Shown here one piece after another: positions 31,158 through 42,000 of a DNA stretch of 54,314 bases. A program made the translations under genes and the position numbers. The notes beneath the pieces were generated by a model. That model was given only the letters and a program-made list of their open reading frames with translations. It did not search any database and was not told where the DNA came from. The stretch covers positions 1 through 54,314 of the forward strand of contig NZ_JAUXYO010000354.1 in NCBI RefSeq assembly GCF_030694325.1, given 5' to 3'. Source of the stretch: Allobosea sp. Lineage in GTDB: Bacteria; Pseudomonadota; Alphaproteobacteria; Rhizobiales; Beijerinckiaceae. Position 1 is the first letter of the stretch. Each line of letters opens with the position of its first letter.

Positions 31158-32120
31158 TCAGCTTCCGGGAGGTGGCGGGGGAGGCATCGCGGCCCGCTTG
31201 CGCAGTCCGAGAAGGGTGTCGACCATGCCGGCGAGCGCCAGCAGCGGCGTCAGCACGGCCTGCATCACGACCAGCGCGACATAGACGCTGACGAGCATGG
31301 GGGTGCGCCAGGCCTGTCCGCGCGACAGGTCGTGCAGCATGCACAGGCCGGAGAACATGAAGGCGGCGAACAGCGCGCCGACCAGCGCAACGCCCGCCAG
31401 CCCGACGAAGCCGCCCAGCGCCGCTGTGACGAGGCCGGCCAGGAGCAGGACCAGCGCCGAGCGCGGCAGAGTCGTCGAGGGAATGAACGGCCAGGGACGC
31501 GGCAGCCGCCCCGAGAGCTGCACGGCCTTGGCGGCCAGCCAGAGATTGGCGGTGATCGTGGTGACGACCGAGGCCCCGATGCCGAGCGGCACGGCGCGAA
31601 CCAGCAGCGGCGTCACATTGGCGGCCATCTCGGCCTGGGTCACGCCCGCCGGCAGGGTCAGCATCTTGCTGCGAACCATCTCGGCGAGGAGATTCTCGAC
31701 CATGCGCGCGATCACGGCCCGGTAGGTTTCGTAATCGGTCGTCATCACCAGCGCACTGGCGACGCTCGCCAGGGTCGCGGTGCCGGCGATCCAGATCATC
31801 AGGTTGCCCAGCGGGTACCATTCGACCGCGCCGGTCTCGTCCGACCGTGCGAGCAGGGCGAGATAGGCGATCCACCAGGCCGGCAGCGCAATGATGGCGG
31901 CAAAGGCCAGTCCGGCCGGCAGGGTCAACGCGACCGACACGGCGAGCGCGCCGGTGCCGGCGGCGTAGAGACCGGCGCGGTGGTTCCAGCCGAGGGCGGC
32001 GATCAGGATCGGGAGGGGGGCGGCCGAATACAACAGCACCGCCAGCGGCGATCCGGTGATCACCACGGAGAAGAGCAGCGCCGCTACGAGGCCTGCGCCG
32101 ATTCCGACGGCCTGGGTCAT
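31158..32120 (-). CDS. DUF2232 family multi-pass membrane protein
   Basis: Hydrophobic helices throughout; position between rpsR and rplI as in other alphaproteobacteria. Confidence 0.85.
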   Translation of the reverse strand: MTQAVGIGAGLVAALLFSVVITGSPLAVLLYSAAPLPILIAALGWNHRAGLYAAGTGALAVSVALTLPAGLAFAAIIALPAWWIAYLALLARSDETGAVEWYPLGNLMIWIAGTATLASVASALVMTTDYETYRAVIARMVENLLAEMVRSKMLTLPAGVTQAEMAANVTPLLVRAVPLGIGASVVTTITANLWLAAKAVQLSGRLPRPWPFIPSTTLPRSALVLLLAGLVTAALGGFVGLAGVALVGALFAAFMFSGLCMLHDLSRGQAWRTPMLVSVYVALVVMQAVLTPLLALAGMVDTLLGLRKRAAMPPPPPPGS

Positions 32121-32237
32121 TCTTCGTCCTGCTGTCCCGCTGCTCCCGGGCCGCTGGGGCCGGGCAGGGTGAGAGGCTTCCGCCTCAACGAACCCGGTGG
32201 GGTTTCACCACGGGGCGACTGGCTTTAGTGAAGGAAA

Positions 32238-32263
32238 CCCGGCGGCGATCGCTCGCCGCCGGG
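32238..32263 (-). promoter_or_regulatory. strong hairpin between rpsR and DUF2232 gene (attenuator/terminator candidate)
   Basis: CCCGGCGGCGA-TCGC-TCGCCGCCGGG perfect 11-bp stem, minus-strand tail TTTCCTTC. Confidence 0.5.
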
Positions 32264-32277
32264 GCGTTCGCGTCCGC

Positions 32278-32523
32278 TCAGCGGATGACGTAGGGCAGCA
32301 GGCCGAGGAAGCGGGCGCGCTTGATCGCCTGGGCGAGCTCGCGCTGCTTCTTGGCCGAGACGGCCGTGATGCGCGACGGCACGATCTTGCCGCGCTCGGA
32401 GATGTAGCGCGAGAGCAGGCGCACATCCTTGTAGTCGATCTTCGGAGCGCCCTCGCCCGAGAAGGGGCAGGACTTGCGGCGGCGGAAGAAGGGGCGGCGG
32501 GCGCCGGCAGATGCAGTCGACAT
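32278..32523 (-). CDS. rpsR: 30S ribosomal protein S18
   Basis: [71 protein letters not shown]. Confidence 0.98.
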   Translation of the reverse strand: MSTASAGARRPFFRRRKSCPFSGEGAPKIDYKDVRLLSRYISERGKIVPSRITAVSAKKQRELAQAIKRARFLGLLPYVIR

Positions 32524-32526
32524 GGC

Positions 32527-32985
32527 TCAGGCCTCCGCGCCGGTCGTTTCGGGAGCAGCTTCGTCGTCGCGACGCGGACGGTCACGACGCGGGCCGCGGT
32601 CGAAGCGGTCGCCGCCGCCGGGACGGTCGAAGCGATCGCCGCGATCACCACGGTCGTCGCGGTCGCGCTTCTGGAGCATGGCCGACTGGCCCTCCTCGAG
32701 TTCCTCGACCCGGATGGTCAGGAAGCGCAGCACGTCTTCGTTGATGCGCATCTGGCGCTCCATCTCGGCGACGGCGGCAGCCGGGGCGTCGATGTTCAGC
32801 AGCGAATAATGCGCCTTGCGGTTTTTCTTGATGCGATAGCCCAGGGACTTCACGCCCCAGTACTCGACCTTGGGGACCGAGCCGCCATTCGCCTCGATGA
32901 TGCCCTTGAACGTCTCGACAAGGGTTTCGACCTGCTGCGCGCTGACGTCTTGCCGCGCGAGCAGGACATGCTCGTACAATGCCAT
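32527..32985 (-). CDS. rpsF: 30S ribosomal protein S6 with Asp/Arg/Gly-rich C-terminal tail
   Basis: [60 protein letters not shown]... Confidence 0.97.
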   Translation of the reverse strand: MALYEHVLLARQDVSAQQVETLVETFKGIIEANGGSVPKVEYWGVKSLGYRIKKNRKAHYSLLNIDAPAAAVAEMERQMRINEDVLRFLTIRVEELEEGQSAMLQKRDRDDRGDRGDRFDRPGGGDRFDRGPRRDRPRRDDEAAPETTGAEA

Positions 32986-33310
32986 GGTTGGCCTTTCCGT
33001 TTCACACTGCTTCGCCCGGCGCGGAGCCCTTCGAGCCCTGGAACAGGCCCGACAGGATTTCATCGAAGGCGGAGACACGGGATGACGATTCCACCGGAAT
33101 CTGCAGCGCGAGCGCTGCCATCCGTTCAGCCTCCGGCCGAACAAACAGGAGGCGGTCGTTACAGTGCGGCGCCGCAATATGCAACCGAAATCGCGGCATC
33201 GGCGTGGTCGGGACGGCCTTTGAAGTCTTTCGGCGCTTGACTTGGCGTCCAAGGCAGTGTGACAGCGCCGTGAAATCGCTCAAAACGTTTGAAATCCGGG
33301 ACCGACCGTC

Positions 33311-34246
33311 ATGACGACCGCCTTCATATTTCCGGGCCAGGGCTCGCAGGCCGTCGGCATGGGCAAGAACCTGGCCGATTCCTTCGCCACCGCGCGCGCG
33401 GTCTTCGAGGAGGTCGATGCGGCGCTGTCGCAGAAGCTCTCGACGCTGATGTGGGAAGGCCCGACCGAGGAACTGACCCTGACCGCCAATGCCCAGCCCG
33501 CCCTGATGGCGGTCAGCCTCGCGGTGCTGCGCGTGTTGGAGGCCGAGGCGGGACTGGATCTGAAGCGGGACGCCGCCTTCGTCGCCGGCCATTCGCTGGG
33601 CGAGTATTCGGCCCTCGCGGCCGCTGGCACTTTCGGCATCGCCGATGCCGCGCGCCTGCTGCGCATTCGCGGCGACGCCATGCAGAAGGCGGTTCCGGCG
33701 GGGCAGGGTGCCATGGCGGCGCTGCTGGGGGCCGATCTCGATCTCGCATGCGCGATCGCGGCCGATGCAGCGCAGGGGGAGGTCTGCGAGGCGGCCAATG
33801 ACAATGGCGGCGGGCAGGTCGTGCTGTCGGGCGCGAAGGCGGCGATCGATCGCGCCATCGTCCTCGCCGGCGAGCGCGGTGTCCGCCGCTCCATGCTGCT
33901 GCCGGTTTCGGCGCCCTTTCATTGCTCCCTGATGCAGCCGGCGGCGGAGGCGATGCGGGCTGCGCTCGCCAACGTCGCGATGCGGCCCCCGGTCGTGCCC
34001 GTGATGGCCAATGTCGGCGCCGCGCCGCTGAGCGATGTCGAGGCCATTCGCGCCTCGCTCGTGGCGCAGGTCACTGGCACGGTGCGCTGGCGTGAGTGCG
34101 TCGAGGCGATGGCGGCCGCCGGCGTCGATCGCTTCGTCGAGCTCGGCAGCGGCAAGGTCCTGGCCGGGCTGGTGAAGCGCATCGCGCCCGGTGCCACGCC
34201 GCTATCGGTCGGCACGGCGGACGACGTGTCGGCCTACAAGCCCTGA
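33311..34246 (+). CDS. fabD: malonyl-CoA-ACP transacylase
   Basis: TAFIFPGQGSQAVGMGKNLAD; FVAGHSLGEYSALAAAG. Confidence 0.98.
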   Translation: MTTAFIFPGQGSQAVGMGKNLADSFATARAVFEEVDAALSQKLSTLMWEGPTEELTLTANAQPALMAVSLAVLRVLEAEAGLDLKRDAAFVAGHSLGEYSALAAAGTFGIADAARLLRIRGDAMQKAVPAGQGAMAALLGADLDLACAIAADAAQGEVCEAANDNGGGQVVLSGAKAAIDRAIVLAGERGVRRSMLLPVSAPFHCSLMQPAAEAMRAALANVAMRPPVVPVMANVGAAPLSDVEAIRASLVAQVTGTVRWRECVEAMAAAGVDRFVELGSGKVLAGLVKRIAPGATPLSVGTADDVSAYKP

Positions 34247-34288
34247 AAGGGCGCGCGAGAACGGCAGAACGCCGAAAAGGGAGAGACG

Positions 34289-35026
34289 ATGCTTGATCTG
34301 ACGGGCAAGAAGGCGCTGGTCACCGGCGCCACCGGGGGGCTGGGCGGCGCCATCGCACGCAGGCTGCATGCGCAGGGCGCCACCATCGCGCTGTCGGGGA
34401 CGCGGGCCGAGGCGCTCGAGGCGCTTGCCGCCGAACTCGGCGAGCGGGCGGTCGTCACGCCCTGCAATCTGGCGGACAGGGAGTCGGTGGAGGCTCTGGT
34501 GCCCGCCGCCGAGGAGAAGCTCGGTGGCCTCGACATTCTCGTCAACAATGCCGGCGTCACCAAGGACAACCTCTTCCTGCGGCTCAAGGACGAGGATTGG
34601 GACAGCGTCATCGCCATCAACCTGACGGCGGCCTTCCGGCTCTCGCGCGCGGCCGTCAAGTCGATGATGCGCCGCCGCTATGGCCGCATCATCTCGATCG
34701 GCTCGGTCGTCGGCACCACCGGAAATCCGGGGCAGGGCAACTACGCCGCCTCAAAGGCCGGGCTGATCGGAATGTCCAAGGCGCTCGCCGCCGAAGTCGC
34801 CAGCCGCAACATCACCGTCAACGTCGTCGCGCCGGGCTTCATCGAGTCACCGATGACGCAGGCCCTGAACGACAAGCAGCGCGAGGGCATCCTCTCCGAC
34901 GTGCCGATGGGGCGCCTGGGTTCCGGCGAGGACGTGGCGGCGGCCGTGGCGTACCTCGCCAGCAGCGAAGCCGGTTACGTCACCGGACAGACCCTTCATG
35001 TCAACGGCGGAATGACAATGATCTGA
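34289..35026 (+). CDS. fabG: 3-oxoacyl-ACP reductase
   Basis: KKALVTGATGGLGGAIARRL; NYAASKAGLIGMSKALAAEVASRNITVNVVAPGFIESPMT; GGMTMI. Confidence 0.97.
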   Translation: MLDLTGKKALVTGATGGLGGAIARRLHAQGATIALSGTRAEALEALAAELGERAVVTPCNLADRESVEALVPAAEEKLGGLDILVNNAGVTKDNLFLRLKDEDWDSVIAINLTAAFRLSRAAVKSMMRRRYGRIISIGSVVGTTGNPGQGNYAASKAGLIGMSKALAAEVASRNITVNVVAPGFIESPMTQALNDKQREGILSDVPMGRLGSGEDVAAAVAYLASSEAGYVTGQTLHVNGGMTMI

Positions 35027-35281
35027 AGCGGTTGCCGCGATTTTTGAAAGAATTCGCGAGTGCCGTCGACATACTCGCCAGCCAAGATCGGCTGTGTTAA
35101 CTAGCGCCGTCGGGCCGCGATGCGGGATCCGGGGGACTTGACGGGAACCCGGTTGTTGCGTTTGTGCAGGCTTCGAGTTCCGGCCCGTCGGCACCCTTCG
35201 GTGCTGCGGGAGCCAGGAGTGACAGCCCCTCTACGCGGCGCGGTTCGGCGCTGCGTGTTTTAAGCTTTAAGGAAAAGACCC

Positions 35282-35515
35282 ATGAGCGATGTCGCCGAGC
35301 GCGTGAAGAAGATCGTGGTCGAGCATCTCGGCGTCGAGCCTGAGAAGGTCGTGGAAGGCGCCAACTTCATCGAGGATCTGGGCGCGGACAGCCTCGACAC
35401 GGTCGAGCTCGTGATGGCCTTCGAGGAGGAATTCGGCGTCGAGATCCCGGACGATGCCGCCGAGACGATCGTGACCGTCGGCGACGCCGTCAAGTTCCTG
35501 TCGAAGTCCGCCTGA
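35282..35515 (+). CDS. acpP: acyl carrier protein
   Basis: [30 protein letters not shown]. Confidence 0.99.
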   Translation: MSDVAERVKKIVVEHLGVEPEKVVEGANFIEDLGADSLDTVELVMAFEEEFGVEIPDDAAETIVTVGDAVKFLSKSA

Positions 35516-35548
35516 TCGGCCGATCGGTCGATCGTCGCTGAAAGAGCC

Positions 35549-36841
35549 ATGGTTTCACGCAGTCTTCCGATGCGACGCGTTGTCGTGACCGGCCTCGGCA
35601 TGGTGAGCCCGCTCGCCTGCGGCGTCGAACAGACCTGGACTCGCATACTCGCCGGCGCCAGTGGCGCCGGCCCCATCACCACCTTCGACTGCAGCGATCT
35701 TCCGGCGCGGATCGCCTGCAGCATCCCGCGCGGCGACGGCTCCGACGGCAGCTTCGATCCCGATCAGTGGATGGAGCCCAAGGAGCAGCGCAAGGTCGAC
35801 GACTTCATCGTGTTCGCCATGGCGGCCGCCAAGCAGGCCCTGGCGGATGCGAACTGGGCTCCCGAGAGTTACGACGACCAGATCGCGACCGGCGTCGCCA
35901 TCGGCTCGGGTATCGGCGGGCTCGGCGGAATCTACGAGGCGTCCATCCTGCTCAAGGAGCGCGGCCCGCGCCGGCTTTCGCCCTTCTTCATCCCCGGCCG
36001 GCTGAGCAATCTCGCCGCCGGCTATGTCTCGATCGAGCATGGGCTGAAGGGTCCCAACCATTCCGTCGTCACCGCCTGCTCGACCGGCGCGCATTCGATC
36101 GGCGACGCCGCCCGCATGATCGCGCTGGGCGATGCCAAGGTCATGGTCGCGGGCGGCGCCGAATCGGCGATCAACCGGCTCGGGATCGCCGGCTTCTGTG
36201 CCTGCCGCGCGCTCTCGACCGATTTCAACGAGACGCCCGAGAAGGCCTCCCGTCCCTATGATCGCGACCGTGACGGCTTCGTCATGGGCGAGGGCGCCGG
36301 CGTCGTCGTGCTGGAGGATCTCGAGCACGCGCTGACGCGCGGTGCCAGGATCTATGCCGAGGTCGTCGGCTACGGCATGTCGGGCGACGCCTATCACATC
36401 ACCTCGCCGGCCGAGGACGGCGACGGCGCCTATCGCTGCATGCGCGCCGCTCTCGATCGCGCCGGCATCTCCGCCGCCGATCTCGACTACATCAACGCCC
36501 ATGGCACCTCGACGCCGCTGGGTGACGAGATCGAGCTGCGGGCGGCAGAGCGCCTGCTCGCCAACGCGCCGCGCAAGCCGGCGATGTCCTCGACCAAGTC
36601 GGCGACCGGCCATCTTCTGGGCGCGGCTGGGGCCGTCGAGGCGATCTTCGCCATCCTTGCCATTCGGGACCAGATCGCCCCCCCGACGATCAACCTCGAC
36701 AATCCCTCCGTCGAGACCGATCTCGACCTCGTGCCCCATGTCGCGCAGAAGCGGAAGATCGACGTCGTGCTGTCGAACTCCTTCGGCTTCGGCGGCACCA
36801 ACGCGTCGCTGGTCATGCGGCGCTACGTCGACGGCGCGTGA
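35549..36841 (+). CDS. fabF: beta-ketoacyl-ACP synthase II (actual start may be ATG 35570)
   Basis: MRRVVVTGLGMVSPLACGVEQTW; VVTACSTGAHSIGDAARMI; NAHGTSTPLGDEIE; SNSFGFGGTNASLV. Confidence 0.97.
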   Translation: MVSRSLPMRRVVVTGLGMVSPLACGVEQTWTRILAGASGAGPITTFDCSDLPARIACSIPRGDGSDGSFDPDQWMEPKEQRKVDDFIVFAMAAAKQALADANWAPESYDDQIATGVAIGSGIGGLGGIYEASILLKERGPRRLSPFFIPGRLSNLAAGYVSIEHGLKGPNHSVVTACSTGAHSIGDAARMIALGDAKVMVAGGAESAINRLGIAGFCACRALSTDFNETPEKASRPYDRDRDGFVMGEGAGVVVLEDLEHALTRGARIYAEVVGYGMSGDAYHITSPAEDGDGAYRCMRAALDRAGISAADLDYINAHGTSTPLGDEIELRAAERLLANAPRKPAMSSTKSATGHLLGAAGAVEAIFAILAIRDQIAPPTINLDNPSVETDLDLVPHVAQKRKIDVVLSNSFGFGGTNASLVMRRYVDGA

Positions 36842-37038
36842 CGGGCGCGGCCTGCGCGCTTTCGCCATATTCTTGCGTAGAGTGCCCCGCAGCGGCGGGA
36901 CTGTGAATTTGCTTTCGCGGCCGACGTGAATCCGGTTTGATGGCGTGCGCTGGCCAGGGGAGGCGTCCGGTCCAACCGGTCGCCGCGACGGGCGGGGTGG
37001 CGTGCAGTGATGAAGTTCAAAGTGCGAGCACGACAGCT

Positions 37039-38412
37039 GTGAATCATTCGCCCCGCGTTGCCCCCAAGAGTCCCAGCGAGGCGTTGAAGCCGGTGGCCCC
37101 GCCGGCGCCGCCGCCCAAGACGCGTCGTCGTCGCCGGAGTCCTTTCATCGCGATGATGAGCGGGCTCTTCACGGCCCTGCTGGTGGCCGGCGGGCTTGTC
37201 GGTGCCGGCATTGCGATGGTCAGCAGCCAGAGCCGCGCACCAGGCCCGCTCGCCAGCGACCGCGTGCTGATCATCCCCAAGGATAGCGGCCTTGCCGACA
37301 TCGCCGACCTGCTGCAACGGGAAGGGCTGATCGAGCATCCCTGGGCGTTCCGCGTCTCCGCGCTCGTCAGCGGCAACTGGACCAAGCTCAAGGCCGGCGA
37401 ATATCTGTTCAAGTCGCGGGCGAGCCAGGCCGACATCCTCGACATCATCGCCGAGGGCAAGGTCGTCGAGCACTCGGTCACCATCCCCGAGGGGCTGACG
37501 AGCGAGCAGATCGTCGCGCGGCTGCGCGACAACGAGCTTCTCACCGGCGACATCATCCAGGTTCCGCGCGAAGGCTCGATCCTGCCAGACACCTACCGCA
37601 TCCCGCGCGGGTTCAGCCGCCAGGCCATCATCGACCGCATGGCCCGCGACCAGCGCGCGGTCCTGGCCCGGATCTGGGAACGCCGGCCGGCCGACCTGCC
37701 GATCAAGACGCCACAGGAACTCGTCGTCCTGGCGTCGATCGTCGAGAAGGAGACCGGTCGCGCCGATGAGCGGCCGCGCGTCGCCGGCGTCTTCATCAAC
37801 CGGCTGAACCGCCGCATGAAGCTGCAGTCGGACCCGACGATCGTCTACGGCATCGTCGGCGGCAAGGGCACGCTCGGCCGCTCGATCCTGCGCAGCGAGA
37901 TCACCCAGGCGACGCCCTACAACACTTATGTCATAGACGGCCTGCCGCCGGGGCCGATCGCCAATCCCGGCCGTGCGGCCATGGAGGCGGTGGTCAGCCA
38001 CTCGCGGACCAAGGACCTCTATTTCGTCGCCGACGGCAGCGGCGGACACGCCTTTGCCGAGACGCTCGAGCAGCACAACCGCAATGTCGGGCGCTGGCGC
38101 CAGATCGAGGCCGCGCGGCGCGATCCGGGCAAGCCGCCGGCCGAAGCGTCGGTTGACAAGGTCGAGCCGACGCCGTCGCCCGATACGCGCTCCGAGGCGC
38201 CCGCGCAGCAGCCGGCAGACGGCGAGGCGATCGAGACCTGGCCCGTGCCGGGCAACCGCCGCGCGGCAGCCGGCCAGCTTCCCCAGGGCGCGGCGATGGC
38301 CGGCGGTCGCGTGCGCGCCTTCGATGCCTCGGAAGGCACGGCGCGCGACCCGCTGCTGAACAAGACCTTCGACCTCAACTCGCCCAAACAGGTGCCGGTG
38401 CTCCGGCCCTGA
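37039..38412 (+). CDS. mltG: endolytic transglycosylase MltG (start inferred as GTG 37039; ORF opens at 36937)
   Basis: YRIPRGFSRQAIIDRM; LASIVEKETGRADERPRVAGVFINRLNRRMKLQSDPTIVYG; YNTYVIDGLPPGPIANPG. Confidence 0.93.
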   Translation: MNHSPRVAPKSPSEALKPVAPPAPPPKTRRRRRSPFIAMMSGLFTALLVAGGLVGAGIAMVSSQSRAPGPLASDRVLIIPKDSGLADIADLLQREGLIEHPWAFRVSALVSGNWTKLKAGEYLFKSRASQADILDIIAEGKVVEHSVTIPEGLTSEQIVARLRDNELLTGDIIQVPREGSILPDTYRIPRGFSRQAIIDRMARDQRAVLARIWERRPADLPIKTPQELVVLASIVEKETGRADERPRVAGVFINRLNRRMKLQSDPTIVYGIVGGKGTLGRSILRSEITQATPYNTYVIDGLPPGPIANPGRAAMEAVVSHSRTKDLYFVADGSGGHAFAETLEQHNRNVGRWRQIEAARRDPGKPPAEASVDKVEPTPSPDTRSEAPAQQPADGEAIETWPVPGNRRAAAGQLPQGAAMAGGRVRAFDASEGTARDPLLNKTFDLNSPKQVPVLRP

Positions 38413-38537
38413 GGCCCGCGGTCGGCGAAGCCGGGCCCGTCCCCAGCTTCCTGACGAGAGCGCTTCCGACCGCGCTTGCCCCCCGGCGCCCCCGCCACTA
38501 CGGTCCCGCCGCGTCGAGGGGCGGAAGGCAGGACAGC

Positions 38538-39419
38538 GTGGCGATCGAGAGCATGACGGGCTTCGCCCGGGCAGCCGGGACGGTGGGCATCCATGCCTGG
38601 GCGTGGGAAATCCGCAGCGTCAATGGACGCGGCCTGGACATTCGCGTCCGCGTGCCCCCGGGCCTCGAGGTGCTGGCCGAAGCGGCGCGCAAGCGCCTGA
38701 CCGGCGCCTTCTCGCGCGGCACGCTGCACGTCAATCTGCAGGTCACCAGCGATGCCGGCCCCCCGCGCCCTCGTATCAATGAGGCAGCGCTGGCGGCGCT
38801 GCTCCAGGCCGTCGAGCGCCTGCCGGCCTCGGCCGTCGTGACCCCGCCCTCCTATGACGGGCTGCTCGGCATCCGCGGCGTCGTCGAGCTCGCGGAGGAG
38901 GGGCAGGATACGCTCGCCGCGGTCGAGAAGCCGGTCCTCGCCGGGCTCGACGAGGTCGTGGCGGGCCTGAAGGAAGCCCGCGCCAGCGAGGGGCGGGCTT
39001 TGGAGGCGGTCCTGCGCGGCCATCTCGACAGCATTGCTCGGTTGACGACGGAGGCCGAGACCCATCCGGCGCGTGGCGTCGACGCGATCCGCGAGCGCAT
39101 CGCCGCCCAGGTCGCGCTGCTGCTGGAGGCGAGCCAGGCGCTCGATCCGCAGCGCCTGCACCAGGAGGCCGCGCTGATCGCGGTCAAGGCCGACATTCGC
39201 GAGGAGATCGATCGCCTGCACGCCCATGTCGCGGCGCTGCGTCTGCTGCTCGAGCAGGGCGGCCCGATCGGCCGCAAGCTCGATTTCCTGTCGCAGGAGT
39301 TCGGCCGCGAAGCCTCGACGCTCTGCGCCAAGGCAGGCGATGCCGCCCTGTCGCGCATCGGCCTCGAACTGCGCACCGTCGTCGACCAGATGCGCGAGCA
39401 GGTACAGAATGTGGAGTGA
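38538..39419 (+). CDS. YicC family endoribonuclease
   Basis: IESMTGFARAAG...WEIRSVNGRGLDIRVRVPPGLE; GPIGRKLDFLSQEFGREASTLCAKAGD. Confidence 0.94.
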   Translation: MAIESMTGFARAAGTVGIHAWAWEIRSVNGRGLDIRVRVPPGLEVLAEAARKRLTGAFSRGTLHVNLQVTSDAGPPRPRINEAALAALLQAVERLPASAVVTPPSYDGLLGIRGVVELAEEGQDTLAAVEKPVLAGLDEVVAGLKEARASEGRALEAVLRGHLDSIARLTTEAETHPARGVDAIRERIAAQVALLLEASQALDPQRLHQEAALIAVKADIREEIDRLHAHVAALRLLLEQGGPIGRKLDFLSQEFGREASTLCAKAGDAALSRIGLELRTVVDQMREQVQNVE

Positions 39420-39425
39420 GTGCTG

Positions 39426-40070
39426 ATGGCCGACATCGCGCGCCCGGCCCGTCGCGGGCTTATGCTGATCCTGTCCTCGCCATCGGGCGCGGGCAAATCG
39501 ACCCTCACGCGCAACCTCAAGACGGAGAACAATCTCGATCTCTCGGTCTCGGTGACGACCCGTGCCAAGCGCCCCTCGGAGATCGACGGCGTCCACTACC
39601 GCTTCATCGATCGGGCGAGTTTCGACCAGATGAAGCAGCACAACGATCTGCTCGAATGGGCCGAGGTCCACGGCAACGGCTATGGCACGCCGCGCAAGGA
39701 GGTCGAGGCCTCGCTGGCAGCCGGCCGCGACGTGCTCTTCGACATCGACTGGCAGGGCACGCAGCAGATCGTGGCGAAGGCGCGGGCCGACGTCGTGACC
39801 ATCTTCATCCTGCCGCCATCCATGGCCGAGTTGCGCTCGCGCCTCGTGCGGCGTGCCGAGGATGCGCCGGACGTCATCGCCAAGCGCCTCGGCAACGCCC
39901 GCGACGAGATCGCCCGCTGGAACAAGTACGACTACGTGATCATCAACGACGATCTCCAGGCGGCCTATGAATCGGTCAAGGCGATCCTGACCGCCGAACG
40001 CCTGAAGCGTGAGCGCGCGACCGGCCTGTCGGAGTTCGTCAACAGCCTGCTGTCGGAAAAGCTGCCCTGA
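39426..40070 (+). CDS. gmk: guanylate kinase (alternative GTG start 39420)
   Basis: RRGLMLILSSPSGAGKSTLTRNL; SVTTRAKRPSEIDGVHYRF. Confidence 0.97.
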   Translation: MADIARPARRGLMLILSSPSGAGKSTLTRNLKTENNLDLSVSVTTRAKRPSEIDGVHYRFIDRASFDQMKQHNDLLEWAEVHGNGYGTPRKEVEASLAAGRDVLFDIDWQGTQQIVAKARADVVTIFILPPSMAELRSRLVRRAEDAPDVIAKRLGNARDEIARWNKYDYVIINDDLQAAYESVKAILTAERLKRERATGLSEFVNSLLSEKLP

Positions 40071-40079
40071 ACACGGCCG

Positions 40080-40928
40080 TCAGAGCCGCGTCGCCAGGGT
40101 CTGCGCCAGACGCACGAACCCGCTGACCGGCACCTCCTCGGCGCGGGCCGTCGGCAGGAGCCCGGCCTCCTCGATCCAGTCTCCGGGTTCAGGAAGAACC
40201 GCCTTCAGGCTCTGGCGCAGCATCTTGCGGCGCTGCCCGAAGGCGGCGAGCGTGATCCGCTCCAGCAGACGTCTGTCGCAGGGCTCGGGCTGCTCACGAG
40301 GGATCAACTGCACGATCGCCGAAGTGATCTTGGGCGGCGGCACGAAGGCGCTGCGCGGCACGTCGAACAGGATCTTGGTCTCGCAGCGCCAGTTGCACAG
40401 CACGGCGAGGCGGCCATAGTCGGCGCGCTGCTCGGGCGTGGCGACGATGCGCTCGGCCACCTCGCGCTGGAACATCAGCGTCAGCGAAGTCCACCAGGGT
40501 GGCCAGGCCTCGGGGCTGAGCCAGCCGACCAGCAGCGGCGTGCCGATGTTGTAGGGCAGGTTGGCGACGATCCGCGCCGGGCCGCCGCCGAGCCGCTCCG
40601 ACAGGTCGACCGCCAGCGCGTCGCCGTCGACGACCTCGAGACGGCCGGGGTAATGCGCGCCGATCTCCTCCAGCGCCGGCAGGCAGCGCCGGTCGCGCTC
40701 GATCGCGATGACGCGGCCGGCCCCGGCCGCCAGCAGCGCGCGGGTCAGCCCGCCGGGCCCGGGCCCGATCTCGACCACGGTCTCGCCCTCGAGCGATCCG
40801 GCGGAGCGCGCGATCCGCGAGGTCAGGTTCAGATCGTAGAGGAAGTTCTGGCCGAGCGACTTCTGCGCCATCAGCCCGTGGCGCTCCACCACCTCGCGCA
40901 GCGGCGGCAGCGTGTCGATCTGGCTCAT
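40080..40928 (-). CDS. rsmA: 16S rRNA (adenine(1518)-N(6)/adenine(1519)-N(6))-dimethyltransferase
   Basis: [53 protein letters not shown]. Confidence 0.97.
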   Translation of the reverse strand: MSQIDTLPPLREVVERHGLMAQKSLGQNFLYDLNLTSRIARSAGSLEGETVVEIGPGPGGLTRALLAAGAGRVIAIERDRRCLPALEEIGAHYPGRLEVVDGDALAVDLSERLGGGPARIVANLPYNIGTPLLVGWLSPEAWPPWWTSLTLMFQREVAERIVATPEQRADYGRLAVLCNWRCETKILFDVPRSAFVPPPKITSAIVQLIPREQPEPCDRRLLERITLAAFGQRRKMLRQSLKAVLPEPGDWIEEAGLLPTARAEEVPVSGFVRLAQTLATRL

Positions 40929-41959
40929 GCCGGTACCCGTCGATGCTGCGTGGCCATCCGCGCGGCGAGCCGCAGCGCCGCGATCAGGCTGTCGGGCCGC
41001 GCGATGCCCCGGCCGGCGATGTCGAAGGCGGTGCCGTGGTCGGGCGAGGTGCGGATGAAGGGCAGGCCGAGCGTGACGTTGACGCCCTCGTCGAAGGCGA
41101 TCGTCTTGATCGGGATCAGCGCCTGGTCGTGATACATCGCCAGCGCGCAGTCATAGCCGGCCCGCGCCCGGGCATGGAACATCGTGTCGGCCGGGTAAGG
41201 GCCGCTGGCCTCGATGCCTTCGGCCCGAAGCGCCTCGATGGCTGGGCGCACCACGGCGTCATCCTCGCTGCCGAGCGCGCCGCTTTCGCCGGCATGGGGG
41301 TTGAGGCCGCTGAGCGCCAGCCTCGGTGCTTCGATGCCGAAGCTGCGGCGCAGCCCATTCGCCACGATGCGCGCCGTCTGCACGATCAATTCCGTGGTCA
41401 GCAGGTCCGGGACGCGCCGCAGCGGGATGTGGATCGTCACCGGGACGACGGCGAGGTCCTCGCACCACAGCATCATCACCGGCAGCGGCACGGGCCCGCC
41501 ATCCGCCGCGAGATGGGCCAGGAACTCGGTATGTCCGGGATGGGCGAAGCCGGCGGCATAGAGGACCGACTTCGCGATCGGGTTGGTGACCACGGCCGCG
41601 GCCTGGCCCGCACGGACCGCCGTGACGGCGCGGGTGATCGAGGCGATCGTTCCCGAGGCCGTGGCGGGGTCGGGACGGCCGGGCTCGATCGCCGGTGCCC
41701 CATCCAGCGGGATCACCGGCAGCCCATCCGCGAAATCGCTCGCCGCCCGCTGCCAGTTGCTGGCGATGAGGCGGACGTCGAGGGCAAGCCGCCGCGCCAG
41801 CCGTCCGAGATGGTCGAGATCGGCGATGCAGGCGAAGGCCGGTAGCGCGTCGACATCGCGCCTCAGCCAGGCCGACAATGCCAGTTCGGGGCCGATTCCC
41901 GCCGGATCGCCCTGGGTCAGGGCGAGAGGCGGCAGAGGCGTGGAGGCCTGCGGGCGCAT
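40925..41959 (-). CDS. pdxA: 4-hydroxythreonine-4-phosphate dehydrogenase
   Basis: [100 protein letters not shown]. Confidence 0.96.
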   Translation of the reverse strand: MRPQASTPLPPLALTQGDPAGIGPELALSAWLRRDVDALPAFACIADLDHLGRLARRLALDVRLIASNWQRAASDFADGLPVIPLDGAPAIEPGRPDPATASGTIASITRAVTAVRAGQAAAVVTNPIAKSVLYAAGFAHPGHTEFLAHLAADGGPVPLPVMMLWCEDLAVVPVTIHIPLRRVPDLLTTELIVQTARIVANGLRRSFGIEAPRLALSGLNPHAGESGALGSEDDAVVRPAIEALRAEGIEASGPYPADTMFHARARAGYDCALAMYHDQALIPIKTIAFDEGVNVTLGLPFIRTSPDHGTAFDIAGRGIARPDSLIAALRLAARMATQHRRVPA

Positions 41960-42000
41960 CGGGCTTCCCTGTCGCCGCTGCGCCGCTGTCGATCGCGAGA

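Noticed and set aside
36842-37038. N-terminal extension of MltG from the ATG at 36937
   Set aside because: The extension MMACAGQGRRPVQPVAATGG... looks non-coding; GTG at 37039 is more plausible
38019-39671. 550-aa minus-strand ORF
   Set aside because: Antisense to mltG/yicC; no recognisable family
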